Assembly: GCA_036499825.1 (NCBI GenBank)
Contig: DASYCZ010000036.1
Location: 20,888-84,887 of the forward strand
DNA length: 64,000 bases
Reading direction: 5' to 3'
Origin: Paradevosia sp036499825
Lineage (GTDB): Bacteria > Pseudomonadota > Alphaproteobacteria > Rhizobiales > Devosiaceae
Under the pieces are notes generated by a model that was given only the letters and a program-made list of their open reading frames with translations, was not told the DNA's origin and did no database searches. Numbering within the stretch: position 1 is the first letter of the stretch; each line of letters starts with the position of its first letter. Below are positions 8,272 to 15,699 of this stretch, piece by piece. The translations under genes and the position numbers were made by a program.

Positions 8272-8769
8272 TCAGGCGCCGGCCTTGGCCTTCGGCTTGG
8301 CTTTGGGGGCCGGCTTGGCTGCGGGCTTGGCGGCCGCCTTGGCTGCGGGCTTCGCGGCAGCAGGCTTGGCGGCGGCAGCAGGCTTTTCAGCTGCAGCGGC
8401 AGCGGCTTCGTCGATGGTGGCGGCGCCCGGGCCGTTCTTCTTTACCGAGGCGATGGCGTTCTTGGCGCTGGCCTTGGAGGTGTAGGTTTCGGAGCGCACC
8501 ATGATTTCGCCATTGCGGGCGCGGAAGCGGACGAAATGCTCGCCATTCTTGGAGGCTTCGATCTCGAAGCGGTAACCGCTGCCGGTCTGGCCCTCGGAGA
8601 GATCGACCACAGCCGCTTCGGGCGCGTTTTTCTGCAGCGAGGCGATGCAGTTACGGGCGCTGGCCTTGGACTTGTAGTTCTCGGACCAGACGATCACTTC
8701 GGAATTGTAAAGGAACTGCACACGATATTCGCCCGCTTTGGCGGCTACGATCTTGAAGCTATGCGGCAT
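8272..8769 (-). CDS. Tandem DUF1508 (YegP-like) protein with a histone H1-like Ala/Lys/Pro tail
   Basis: 165 residues. Two DUF1508 repeats occupy about residues 1-50 and 60-110, each with the pattern FKI-a-G-YRVQF---EVI-WSE-YKSKASA-N-IAS. The last 50 residues are almost only Ala, Lys and Pro (repeats of AAAKPAAK and PKAKPKAK), like histone H1 tails and bacterial H1-like DNA-binding proteins. The tail suggests nucleic-acid binding (inference). The start is ATG 8769 (MPHSFKIV), since the upstream ATG 8784 adds only MGETP. It is monocistronic, after the ABC transporter. Confidence 0.85.
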   Translation of the reverse strand: MPHSFKIVAAKAGEYRVQFLYNSEVIVWSENYKSKASARNCIASLQKNAPEAAVVDLSEGQTGSGYRFEIEASKNGEHFVRFRARNGEIMVRSETYTSKASAKNAIASVKKNGPGAATIDEAAAAAAEKPAAAAKPAAAKPAAKAAAKPAAKPAPKAKPKAKAGA

Positions 8770-8868
8770 AGGCGTCTCTCCCACAAAAAGGCGAGCGATT
8801 CGGTGCGCCCACCGGTTCCATCGGCGGTAAGTCTTACTACCGTTGAGAAATTTGGAAAGTGCTTATCG

Positions 8869-9174
8869 TCAAGGCGTCTCGCCGGTCTTTTGGCGGTCGA
8901 TATGCCCGAGATCGCGGTCGGGATCGATGCGGTCGCGGACTCGCTGTTTCAGCGTCTTCACATCGGGAAAACCGCCGTCGCGCTTGCGCTCCCAGATCAA
9001 CTCGCCATCGAGGCGGATTTCAAAGATGCCGCCGGTGCCGGGTACCAGCGTGACGCCGCCAATATCGGTCGAGAAAGTCTGCAGCACTTCCTGCGCCATC
9101 CAGCCGGCGCGCAGCAGCCAGTTGCACTGGGTACAGTAGGTGATGGAAAGAGTGGGCTTTGCGGCATCGGTCAT
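8869..9174 (-). CDS. SelT/SelW/SelH (Rdx) family selenoprotein-like protein
   Basis: 101 residues with a thioredoxin-like Rdx fold. The CXXC redox motif appears early (ITYCTQCNWLLRAGW, Cys about 13 and 16), followed by VLQTFSTDIGGVTLVPGTGG and the conserved F-I-DGELIWERKRDGGFPD. The second redox position is an ordinary cysteine, so no selenocysteine is needed. ATG 9174 gives the normal family length; the frame is open further upstream but that part is low-quality sequence overlapping the next gene. The role is probably cytosolic thiol redox chemistry. Confidence 0.88.
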   Translation of the reverse strand: MTDAAKPTLSITYCTQCNWLLRAGWMAQEVLQTFSTDIGGVTLVPGTGGIFEIRLDGELIWERKRDGGFPDVKTLKQRVRDRIDPDRDLGHIDRQKTGETP

Positions 9175-9247
9175 AAGGCCAGCATGGCGCGTTGCGGCCG
9201 GGGACACAAGAAGAAGGCCGCCCCTGGGGACGGCCTTCCAATGATTG

Positions 9248-9871
9248 TTACTTGATCCAGACGACGGTCCGGTTGGTGTTGTCGATGAGCGCCGGGCGAT
9301 CATCGATATAGACGTAGGAATAGCTCGGATTGTCGGGCACCGGCGCCAGCTGCACGCTCTGGTCGAGCTGGTAGCCGGGGCCCACATCACCATCGACCAC
9401 CACGGGCGTGCCGGGATTCTGCTCGATATAGGTGACGGTCGACTGCGGCACCGCATAGCCCGGCGACATCACCACCTGGCGGCTGTTGTTGTCGACGATG
9501 TAGACGCGGTTATTGGTATAGACATAGCCATATTGCGGATCGGTCGGCACCTGGTGCAGCTCGACATCGGCGCCCAGCGTGCTGCCGACATCGATGGGCC
9601 CGTTGAGCACGATCGGATCAACCGGATTATTACCCGCATAGGCCACCGTATCGTCGGAAACCGCGACGCTGCCGCCGATCACGGCGCCGGAAAAACCGCC
9701 GATGACGGCGCCGACCGGGCCACCCAATACAAAGCCCAGCGCTGCGCCACCCATGCCGGCACCGGCACCACCGATGGCCGCATCCGCATTGGCCTTGGCA
9801 TTCTGGGCCAGAACCGGGGAGGCAGCGCCGAGGGCCAGAATGGCGACCCCGGCCAAAAGAAACTTGCGCAT
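9248..9871 (-). CDS. DUF1236-type secreted protein with glycine-zipper segment
   Basis: 207 residues. A signal peptide (MRKFLLAGVAILALGAASPVLAQ) is followed by a Gly/Ala-rich segment (GGAALGFVLGGPVGAVIGGF) that looks like a glycine zipper. Two DUF1236-like repeats follow, each with L-VP-n-p-Y-Y-Y-NNR--IVDN--R-VV (about residues 105-135 and 170-205). DUF1236 proteins are envelope proteins of unknown role common in Rhizobiales. ATG 9871 was chosen because GGAG lies 7 bases upstream and the signal peptide follows at once. Confidence 0.8.
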   Translation of the reverse strand: MRKFLLAGVAILALGAASPVLAQNAKANADAAIGGAGAGMGGAALGFVLGGPVGAVIGGFSGAVIGGSVAVSDDTVAYAGNNPVDPIVLNGPIDVGSTLGADVELHQVPTDPQYGYVYTNNRVYIVDNNSRQVVMSPGYAVPQSTVTYIEQNPGTPVVVDGDVGPGYQLDQSVQLAPVPDNPSYSYVYIDDRPALIDNTNRTVVWIK

Positions 9872-9982
9872 TTTGTTCTCCATCATGTCGTTGAACACCC
9901 CGCTGGGGGAGCTAACGGAGGCAATGGTGGATCGTTCCGTTATGCGGAAGGTGGCCCGGGACTGTGGCCGATCGGCCACCCG

Positions 9983-10402
9983 TCAGAGATAGGCGGTGAT
10001 CTGGGGCGCCTGCATTTGCCGGTCGTTGCGCCCATCCTCATAGATGACGGGCGCGGCGGCGAGATCGGCCTCGGGCGCATCGTCGAGGGTCGAAACGTTG
10101 ACGGCGTGGAACCAGCCGCCCATCAAATCGAGAAACCCGCGTGAGAACACATGCGTGCCGCAGCGTGGGCAGTGATAATGATGGATGTTGCCCGGCGGCC
10201 AGGCTGAATGCGGCGCCTGGTAGTCGGCTATAAGGTCTTGGCCCTCAAGCACTTCGACATCGCCGCCGCCGGTAAAGGATTTGCGATAGCCGAGCTTGAG
10301 GCAGAAGCTGCAATTGCAGCGGCGAATGCCCTCCGCCAGGTCGAGGCTGGCCGCATAGGCGACGGCGCCGCAATGGCAGGAGCCGTGATAGAGCGTCTTC
10401 AT
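9983..10402 (-). CDS. GFA family (glutathione-dependent formaldehyde-activating-like) protein
   Basis: 139 residues. The zinc-binding pattern of the GFA/CENP-V fold is complete: GSCHCGAV near residue 8, CNCSFC near residue 34 and CPRCGTHVFS near residue 85. These proteins bind zinc; the formaldehyde activity is known for few members. The ATG overlaps the stop of the upstream SRPBCC gene in an ATGA junction, so the two are translationally coupled and share the palindromic operator at 10877. Confidence 0.9.
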   Translation of the reverse strand: MKTLYHGSCHCGAVAYAASLDLAEGIRRCNCSFCLKLGYRKSFTGGGDVEVLEGQDLIADYQAPHSAWPPGNIHHYHCPRCGTHVFSRGFLDLMGGWFHAVNVSTLDDAPEADLAAAPVIYEDGRNDRQMQAPQITAYL

Positions 10403-10863
10403 GCGGCTTGTCCTTCCACATAGGCTTCCTGCTTGACGAGGCATTCGGTCCAGCCGCCGATATGGCTGTCGCGCTCCGCAACCGAGCGGAACGGCGTCTG
10501 GTGGAACGATTGCAGGGTCTTGCCGTCCTTTTCGGTGAAGGTGACAGTGATGACGGTATCGAGCGCGCCCTCCAGTTCCCAGCGGAAGGTGAAGACCAGG
10601 CGCTGGTTGGGCACGATCTCCCGATAGATGCCGCTCATATGGCTTTCACCATCGGCCACGGAGCGGATGGAGGCGCGCCAGGCGCCGCCTTCGCGAAAAT
10701 CCATGGTGACACCAGGACAGGTAAATTCCCGCGGCCCCCACCAGCGCACCATGAATTCCGGGCGCGTCCACACCCGATAGACCAGCGCCACCGGCGCATC
10801 GAAGGTGCGGTTGATGAGCAGCTCATCGTCGGGGATGGGACGCAGAAGGGGCGCGGCGGGCAT
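10399..10863 (-). CDS. SRPBCC/AHSA1-family protein
   Basis: 154 residues of the START-like AHSA1 fold: INRTFDAPVALVYRVWTRPEFMVRWWGP at the start, FREGGAWRASIR and SGIYREIVPNQRLVFTF in the middle, and GWTECLVKQEAYV in the last helix. Members bind small hydrophobic ligands; in many genomes they sit beside ArsR-type repressors, but none is adjacent here. It is the first gene of a two-gene operon with the GFA protein, and its start is 14 bp from a strong palindrome. Confidence 0.88.
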   Translation of the reverse strand: MPAAPLLRPIPDDELLINRTFDAPVALVYRVWTRPEFMVRWWGPREFTCPGVTMDFREGGAWRASIRSVADGESHMSGIYREIVPNQRLVFTFRWELEGALDTVITVTFTEKDGKTLQSFHQTPFRSVAERDSHIGGWTECLVKQEAYVEGQAA

Positions 10864-10876
10864 GGAGGGACTCCTG

Positions 10877-10900
10877 TTATTTAACGTATATGTTAAATAA
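10877..10900. promoter_or_regulatory. 24-bp AT-rich palindrome, likely repressor operator
   Basis: Two perfect 9-bp arms, TTATTTAAC (10877-10885) and GTTAAATAA (10892-10900), surround GTATAT. It lies just upstream of the SRPBCC start codon and stands out in a GC-rich region. Size and position fit an ArsR- or TetR-type operator. The regulator is not next to it. Confidence 0.65.
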
Positions 10901-11031
10901 TGTTTGGGGGATGGTCAAGTTGTGTGGGGCGGGATTTGGGCAGGCATCCGCGGGGCGCCGGTGGTCCCATCCCTCCATTTTCCCCGCGTCATCCCCGGTG
11001 TATGGCGGGCGGGGCAATGGCCCCAGTGGGT

Positions 11032-11646
11032 GTCACAATTCTCCGGCACCATCCCTCCCTCATCACCGGGTCATCCCGGCGAAGGCCGGGATCCATGCAG
11101 GGAGCGGCCCACAGGCTGGATGTACGTGGTGCGCCACGGACATGGATTCTGGCCTTCGCCGGAATGACCCGGTGGGGGGAGATGGAGATTATCCACCATC
11201 GCACCCCTCGTCCGGCCCTTGGGCCACCTTCGCCCCAGAGGGGCGAAGGGACTGAGAGATTGGCGGCTCTTGCCCCTCGCGCCTCCGGCGACTTCGATGC
11301 CGTTCCGCAGGCGAGGCAATCGCCCCCGCGGGGCGTGACAATTCTCCGGCACCATCCCTCCCTCACCACCGGGTCATCCCGGCGAAGGCCGGGATCCATG
11401 CGGGGAGCGGCCCACAGGCTGGATGTATGCGGTGAGCCACGGACATGGATTCCGGCCTGCGCCGGAATGACCCGGTGGGGGAGATAGGGATTATCCACCA
11501 TCGTAGACCCCTCATCCGGCCCTTTGGGCCACCTTCTCCCCAGAGGGGCGAAGGGACTGGGAGGCGAGGCAATCGCCCGAGCGGGGCGTCGCAATTCTCC
11601 GGCACTATCCTCCCTCACCACCGGGTCATCCCGGCGGAGGCCGGGA
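11032..11646. repeat. Mosaic of family A and family B repeats, about three imperfect tandem copies
   Basis: The string CAATTCTCCGGC recurs near 11036, 11339 and 11591 (offsets about 303 and 253 bp). Each copy carries a family A paired palindrome (11065-11176, 11368-11479, and the half at 11620-11646 cut by the insertion sequence). Between them are family B segments (about 11205-11262 and 11508-11560) with CCCAGAGGGGCGAAGGGACT. No gene is supported here. The same composite occurs at 47.2-47.8 kb. Confidence 0.75.
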
Positions 11647-12621
11647 GGTGGATTCTCGTTTGAAGTGCAACATTTGCTCGGAGCAGACCTCTGCTGGGGT
11701 TTTCCAGTCAAGGCATTTGCGGGGGGTATTGTTGTAGGCGGCGATGAGGGCGACGAGGGTGGCGTGGTCGATCGTGGCGAGGTCGGTCTTGCGCGGCAGG
11801 AAGCGGCGCATGCGGCCGATGGCGTTCTCGATGCCGCCTTTCTGCCAGGGCGCGTGCGGATCGCAAAAGAAGGTCTGGATGCCGATGGCGTTGAGGTCAT
11901 AGTGGCGGGCGAACTCGGTGCCGTTATCGAAGGTGACGGTGCGGCGCAGGGACTGGGGCAGGGCGCTGAGGGTAGCGGCGATGGCCTGCGCCACGGGCTG
12001 GGCCTGCTTGGATGGCAGGTAGGCGCCGATCAGGCTGCGGCTCATGCGCTCATGCAGGATGAGCAGGTTCTGGCCATAGCGCGAGAAGGCCATGAGATCG
12101 GCTTCCCAATGCCCCGGCACCAACCGTCCGGCCACCTCGGCTGGGCGCTGCGTCAAGCAGATCCGGTGGCTCATATGCAGGGCCGGGCTACCACCCCGTC
12201 GGGCCCGACGGCCGCGCCTGAACTTGCTGCGGGGCAGGTAATGGCGCCAACTGAAGTCGTTGTGGCGCGTCACCTGGGCATAGATGAAGCGGTAGATGGT
12301 CTCGGTGCCGATCCCATGTCGGGAGCGTCCAGCAATCTGCTCGGGGGACCAGCCCGCCATCAGTTGCCGCAACACCTGGTGGCGCAGCCCGCCATCGCGG
12401 TCGAGCCGGCTGCCGCTCCAGCGCCGGGCGCGGGCCTGTTGCTGGGCATAGGTCGGCTTGTAGCCGCCCCCTGCTCCGCTGTTGCGCTTCAACTCCCGAG
12501 CAATCGAGGATGGCGCGCGATCCAGACCTGCAGCGATCTGCCGGATCGAGACCCCCTGGGTACGTAGCCGGGCAATCTCGCACCTCTCCTCAACACTGAA
12601 CTGTCGATATCTGTGTCCCAT
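11626..12621 (-). CDS. IS30-family transposase
   Basis: 331 residues. The N-terminal HTH (FSVEERCEIARLRTQGVSIRQIA, then APSSIARELKRN) is typical of IS30. The DDE triad is visible as HWEADLM (first Asp), TFDNGTEF (second Asp) and GGIENAIGRMRRFLPRKTD (Glu, in the IS30 R-x-x-x-P-K context). The frame has no stop inside the element: it crosses the left inverted repeat and adds SRPPPG from the flanking repeat before a TGA at 11626-11628. The catalytic domain is intact, so the element is probably active or recently so. Confidence 0.93.
   Translation of the reverse strand: MGHRYRQFSVEERCEIARLRTQGVSIRQIAAGLDRAPSSIARELKRNSGAGGGYKPTYAQQQARARRWSGSRLDRDGGLRHQVLRQLMAGWSPEQIAGRSRHGIGTETIYRFIYAQVTRHNDFSWRHYLPRSKFRRGRRARRGGSPALHMSHRICLTQRPAEVAGRLVPGHWEADLMAFSRYGQNLLILHERMSRSLIGAYLPSKQAQPVAQAIAATLSALPQSLRRTVTFDNGTEFARHYDLNAIGIQTFFCDPHAPWQKGGIENAIGRMRRFLPRKTDLATIDHATLVALIAAYNNTPRKCLDWKTPAEVCSEQMLHFKRESTSRPPPG
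11653..11672. repeat. Left inverted repeat of the IS30 element
   Basis: TTCTCGTTTGAAGTGCAACA. Compared with the right end read inward (TTCTCAAACGAAGTGCAACA) it matches at 16 of 20 positions, with the four mismatches clustered. The transposase frame runs through it. Confidence 0.85.
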
Positions 12622-12639
12622 GACAACACCTTAATCTGG

Positions 12640-12659
12640 TGTTGCACTTCGTTTGAGAA
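12640..12659. repeat. Right inverted repeat of the IS30 element
   Basis: Complement of TTCTCAAACGAAGTGCAACA. It lies 18 bp upstream of the transposase ATG, so the transposase promoter must overlap it or lie just inside the end. Confidence 0.85.
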
Positions 12660-12664
12660 CTTAG

Positions 12665-12752
12665 GGGATCCATGCGGGGAGCAACCCATGGGCTGGATGT
12701 AAGCGGTAGGCCACGGACCTGGATTCCGGCCTTCGCCGGAATGACCCGGTGG
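12665..12752. repeat. Right part of the family A repeat split by the IS30 element
   Basis: It continues as GGATCCATGCGGGGAGC and ends with the second arm CGGCCTTCGCCGGAATGACC and GGTGG. Together with 11620-11646 it makes one full unit. Confidence 0.8.
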
Positions 12753-12794
12753 CGTGGAGGGATGCGGGCGCTTTACGACAATCGCAGCACCCAC

Positions 12795-12968
12795 TCAGAA
12801 GAGCGCGGCGATCCCCATGGCGACGAGCGCCAGGACGATGACGATGCCGATCAGCATGAGGGCGAAGACGATCTTGGCGAGGGTGGCGGCAGCCACCGCT
12901 ATGCCGGTAAAACCCAAAAAGCCGGAGACCAGGGCGATGACGATGAGGCCGACAAGCAGGCCGAGCAT
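12795..12968 (-). CDS. DUF1328 small membrane protein
   Basis: 57 residues, nearly all hydrophobic, with two TM helices. It starts MLGLLVGLIVIALVSG and contains FLGFTGIAVAAATLAKIVFAL, which is the DUF1328 pattern (YtjA-like; G-LGF-GIA---A-IAKI-F). Function is unknown; members sit in the inner membrane. ATG 12968 matches the family start. An ATG at 13010 would add 14 residues not seen in the family. Confidence 0.82.
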   Translation of the reverse strand: MLGLLVGLIVIALVSGFLGFTGIAVAAATLAKIVFALMLIGIVIVLALVAMGIAALF

Positions 12969-13156
12969 GGGAGAAATCCGAATTGACACAAGGTGTTGGA
13001 GAAACGCCATGTGGCGATGTGGGTTCCCGGCGGTTGAGGTTCTCCCCCAAGTTCGGCATATCGAGTGGCGTTAACACTGCTATCGGGTTGATGGGGCGCA
13101 ATATCGATTTCGCTACGGTCGGCTGGTATGAAGATTGCCGGGTTTGGGGGACTAAG

Positions 13157-13864
13157 ATGTTGAAGTTCGGCCTGACATTATTCGCACTATTGTTGCCCGC
13201 GCTGGTTGCGGGCGCGGCGCAAGCCGATGAGGCGGCGCAGAGACCGCTCTCCGGCATCACCCACCAGCAAGGCCCCTCGCCTACCCCGCCGGCCGGGCAA
13301 TTGCAGCAGCCGCGCCTGGCGCTCTATCAAGGGCTCGATTTCTACGGCGACGATCGTTACGCGAACCGTCAGGAGGATGCTGGGCGCACCCGCGAGGCAA
13401 GCGTCGAGGATTGTTCCAAGGCCTGCATCAGCGACAATTTCTGCGCCGGCTTTACCTTCAACGCCAATCCCAACATCAAGCGCGGCCCGAACTGCTACCT
13501 CAAGTACCATGTCACCCACCCGCAGGCCTATGCGGATGCGGTTTCCGGCGTGCTGGTGGCGGCTGACGAGGAGGTTGAGAGCTTCGACGTCGACACGATC
13601 GACCCCAGTTCCGTGTTGGCCAAGACCGGCCTGACGGGCCCAAACATCGACACCTCTTTGTCAGATGGCATCATCACGGCAGGACCCTGTCGCGCCGCCT
13701 GCCTGGGCGATGACGAATGCCGCGCCTTCACCTTTGATGCAAACCTCAAGCAGTGTTTCCTCAAGGGTGAGGCCGGGCAGCAGGTCGCCAACCCCAATCT
13801 CAGCAGCGGCATCAAGCGCGTGGTGCGGTTCTCGCCGGTGTCGGTTACCGCACTGCCCAGGTGA
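13157..13864 (+). CDS. Secreted protein with two PAN/Apple domains
   Basis: 235 residues with a signal peptide (MLKFGLTLFALLLPALVAGAAQA). The first PAN-like domain, about residues 50-130, contains SVEDCSKACISDNFCAGFTFN and a later NCYLK. The second, about 145-225, contains CRAACLGDDECRAFTFD and QCFLKGEAG. Both keep the C-x3-C-x5-C and C-x-L/F-K spacing of PAN/Apple folds, which bind proteins or sugars. It is periplasmic or secreted. The start was placed at the signal peptide; the frame is open upstream but without coding character. Confidence 0.8.
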   Translation: MLKFGLTLFALLLPALVAGAAQADEAAQRPLSGITHQQGPSPTPPAGQLQQPRLALYQGLDFYGDDRYANRQEDAGRTREASVEDCSKACISDNFCAGFTFNANPNIKRGPNCYLKYHVTHPQAYADAVSGVLVAADEEVESFDVDTIDPSSVLAKTGLTGPNIDTSLSDGIITAGPCRAACLGDDECRAFTFDANLKQCFLKGEAGQQVANPNLSSGIKRVVRFSPVSVTALPR

Positions 13865-14084
13865 GCGCGCCACGCTTCTTGAAGCCGGAGGCGGGCATGA
13901 GGGCCGCCACCTGCCGCGCCGCCTGCGAGCGCCATTCGGAGGCCTTGGCGTCATAGGCATAGGACGTCGAGGGCAGGTCTGTGGGCAGGATATGGACGCC
14001 GACTTGCGGCGGCGCAATCGTCGGCCCGAGACAGAAAATGATAGACGCCACCAGGAGTGATTTCACATCGAACCTCTTTCGCAT
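13845..14084 (-). CDS. Small possible secreted protein, convergent with the PAN-domain gene
   Basis: 79 residues if ATG 14084 is used: MRKRFDVKSLLVASIIFCLGPTIA looks like a signal peptide, followed by a mature part ending in LMPASGFKKRGALTWAVR. The 3' end overlaps the PAN-domain gene by 20 bp. No good Shine-Dalgarno is seen before 14084, and no family is recognised. It may be real or chance. Confidence 0.35.
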   Translation of the reverse strand: MRKRFDVKSLLVASIIFCLGPTIAPPQVGVHILPTDLPSTSYAYDAKASEWRSQAARQVAALMPASGFKKRGALTWAVR

Positions 14085-14279
14085 CCAGGAGGCGAAGATG
14101 GTCCGGTATGGTAAATGGAAGGTTAAATTCGACGGCGGCGCGGGACGCCGAAGGTTGCGACTGCGCCGCCACATACTGACTTCGAAGTGATTTCAGCCCA
14201 TGCATTCAGCCGTTTCATCCAGAGCAATCCCCCGCCAGCCGGCCGGCCCGGATGCGCCCACTGCGCGAGGCGACAGGCG

Positions 14280-15188
14280 ATGAGCTTTGGGGTTTTCATC
14301 CATCGCGCCGACTCGATCTATGAGGATAGCCCGGCGACGCAATACCAGTTTCCCCGGCAGTACCTGTCACGCGTTTCGGCCTGTATCGGCGACTGGATCG
14401 TCTGTTACGAGCCCACCAAGGTACCGGGCTCGAAAGGCTATAATGCCATCGCCCGCATCGAAACCGTCGTGCCTGACCCCACCGCGGAGGGCATGTATCT
14501 GGCCTTGATGGTGCCCGGCAGCTGTCTGGACTTCGTCAACCCGGTGCCCTTCGTGATCGACAATGCCGTGGTCGAAACCGGCTTGCTCAACGAAATGGGG
14601 CGCCTCTCGGGCCGGGCGCAGGCGGCGGTGCGGCCGATCTCGCCCAGGGACTTCGACCGCATTCTGGCGCGCGGCTTGATGGAAGAGCAGCCCACACTGC
14701 CGCGCGAGGGCACGCCTTCAGTGCCCGAACCCTTGTTCGAACTCGATGAAACGCAGGCGCCCTTCGCCTTCGAGCAGGAGCGTGAACGCGTCCGCGCGCT
14801 GACCTCGCGGGTGGTGCGTGACCGGGTGTTCCGCCGCGTGGTGCTCCGCGCCTATGACGAGCGTTGCGCCGTCACGGGGCTAAAGCTCATCAATGGCGGT
14901 GGCCGCGCCGAAGTGGCGGCGGCGCATATTCGCCCCGTGGAGGCGAACGGCCCCGACATCATCAACAATGGCGTGGCGCTTTCGGGCACCGCACACTGGA
15001 TGTTCGATCGCGGCCTGATCGGGTTCAGCGACAACCTCGACATCCTCATCTCCCGCCACGTCAACGATCGCGACGGGGTCGAAAGCCTCATCAACAGGAC
15101 CGGCCGCCTGATCGCCCCAGTCCAGGCGCGGGACCGGCCGCACAAGGCGTTTCTGACGTGGCATCGGGAGAATTGCTTCAAGCAGTGA
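14280..15188 (+). CDS. HNH endonuclease with an N-terminal PUA-like domain
   Basis: 302 residues. The N-terminal part (about 1-100: YQFPRQYLSRVSACIGDWIV, then CYEPTKVPGSKGYNAIARI) resembles the PUA/EVE-like sensor domains fused to HNH nucleases in modification-dependent restriction proteins. The C-terminal part (about 210-300) is an HNH_2-type nuclease: YDERCAVTG, VAAAHIRPVE, NNGVALSGTAHWMFDRGL. Start ATG 14280 was chosen because the upstream 31 codons have no coding look. It lies 0.5 kb before the methyltransferase island, with a VOC gene between. A type IV-like role against modified DNA is inference. Confidence 0.82.
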   Translation: MSFGVFIHRADSIYEDSPATQYQFPRQYLSRVSACIGDWIVCYEPTKVPGSKGYNAIARIETVVPDPTAEGMYLALMVPGSCLDFVNPVPFVIDNAVVETGLLNEMGRLSGRAQAAVRPISPRDFDRILARGLMEEQPTLPREGTPSVPEPLFELDETQAPFAFEQERERVRALTSRVVRDRVFRRVVLRAYDERCAVTGLKLINGGGRAEVAAAHIRPVEANGPDIINNGVALSGTAHWMFDRGLIGFSDNLDILISRHVNDRDGVESLINRTGRLIAPVQARDRPHKAFLTWHRENCFKQ

Positions 15189-15217
15189 AGAGGCAGTGCC
15201 GGCACTGCCCCACCGCC

Positions 15218-15625
15218 TCACATTCTGGGCGCGAACTTCCTGACGGCCTCGGCGCTGACCGGGGTGAACAGGTTGACCAGATTGCCATCCGGATCACGCA
15301 GCAGCAGCGAGCGATTGCCCCACGGCATGGTGGTGGGCTCCTGCACGATCTGCTGGCCGGCAAGGCCGGCGAGACGCCTGAAGGCCGCGTCGACATCGGC
15401 CACCAGGAACTCGATGATGACGGACTGGTTGGCGGCGGGGCGGGCAATATCGTCGCCGAAAAGTTTCAGCGTCCGCGTGCTGCCGATCGCCAGTGTCGCG
15501 GACGGCATCGCCAGCTCGGCGAAATCCTCGGTGAACCAGGCCGGGGTAAGGCCGGTGACCGTGGCGTAGAAGGCGACGAGCCGCTGCATATCGGCGGTGA
15601 TGATGCGGATCGAGACGAGGTTCAT
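15218..15625 (-). CDS. VOC-family (glyoxalase/dioxygenase-like) protein
   Basis: 135 residues. The two beta-alpha-beta-beta-beta modules of the VOC fold are visible: VSIRIITADMQRLVAFYATVTG at the start, and IIEFLVADVDAAFRRLAGL with LLLRDPDGNLVNLFTP in the second half. This family includes glyoxalase I, bleomycin-resistance proteins and extradiol dioxygenases; the substrate cannot be read. ATG 15625 matches the family start. It lies between the HNH gene (convergent, 29 bp apart) and the methyltransferase island. Confidence 0.85.
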   Translation of the reverse strand: MNLVSIRIITADMQRLVAFYATVTGLTPAWFTEDFAELAMPSATLAIGSTRTLKLFGDDIARPAANQSVIIEFLVADVDAAFRRLAGLAGQQIVQEPTTMPWGNRSLLLRDPDGNLVNLFTPVSAEAVRKFAPRM

Positions 15626-15699
15626 GGGAGGCTCCAGTTGTGGGATGGAGCGGAGGGATGACATGGGGGCGTGACAGGTGGTGTCAGGAGGGGTGGGGA

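Larger units (their letters stand above)
11647..12664 (-). mobile_element. Complete IS30-family insertion sequence, 1018 bp, with 4-bp target duplication
   Basis: The terminal repeats flank the transposase gene, and GGGA is found on both sides (11643-11646 and 12665-12668). Joining the flanks at one GGGA restores the uninterrupted family A repeat (GCCGGGATCCATG), which fixes the insertion point and ends. IS30 elements make 2-4 bp duplications, so this fits. The element went into one arm of a palindrome, the sort of target several IS families prefer. Confidence 0.85.
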
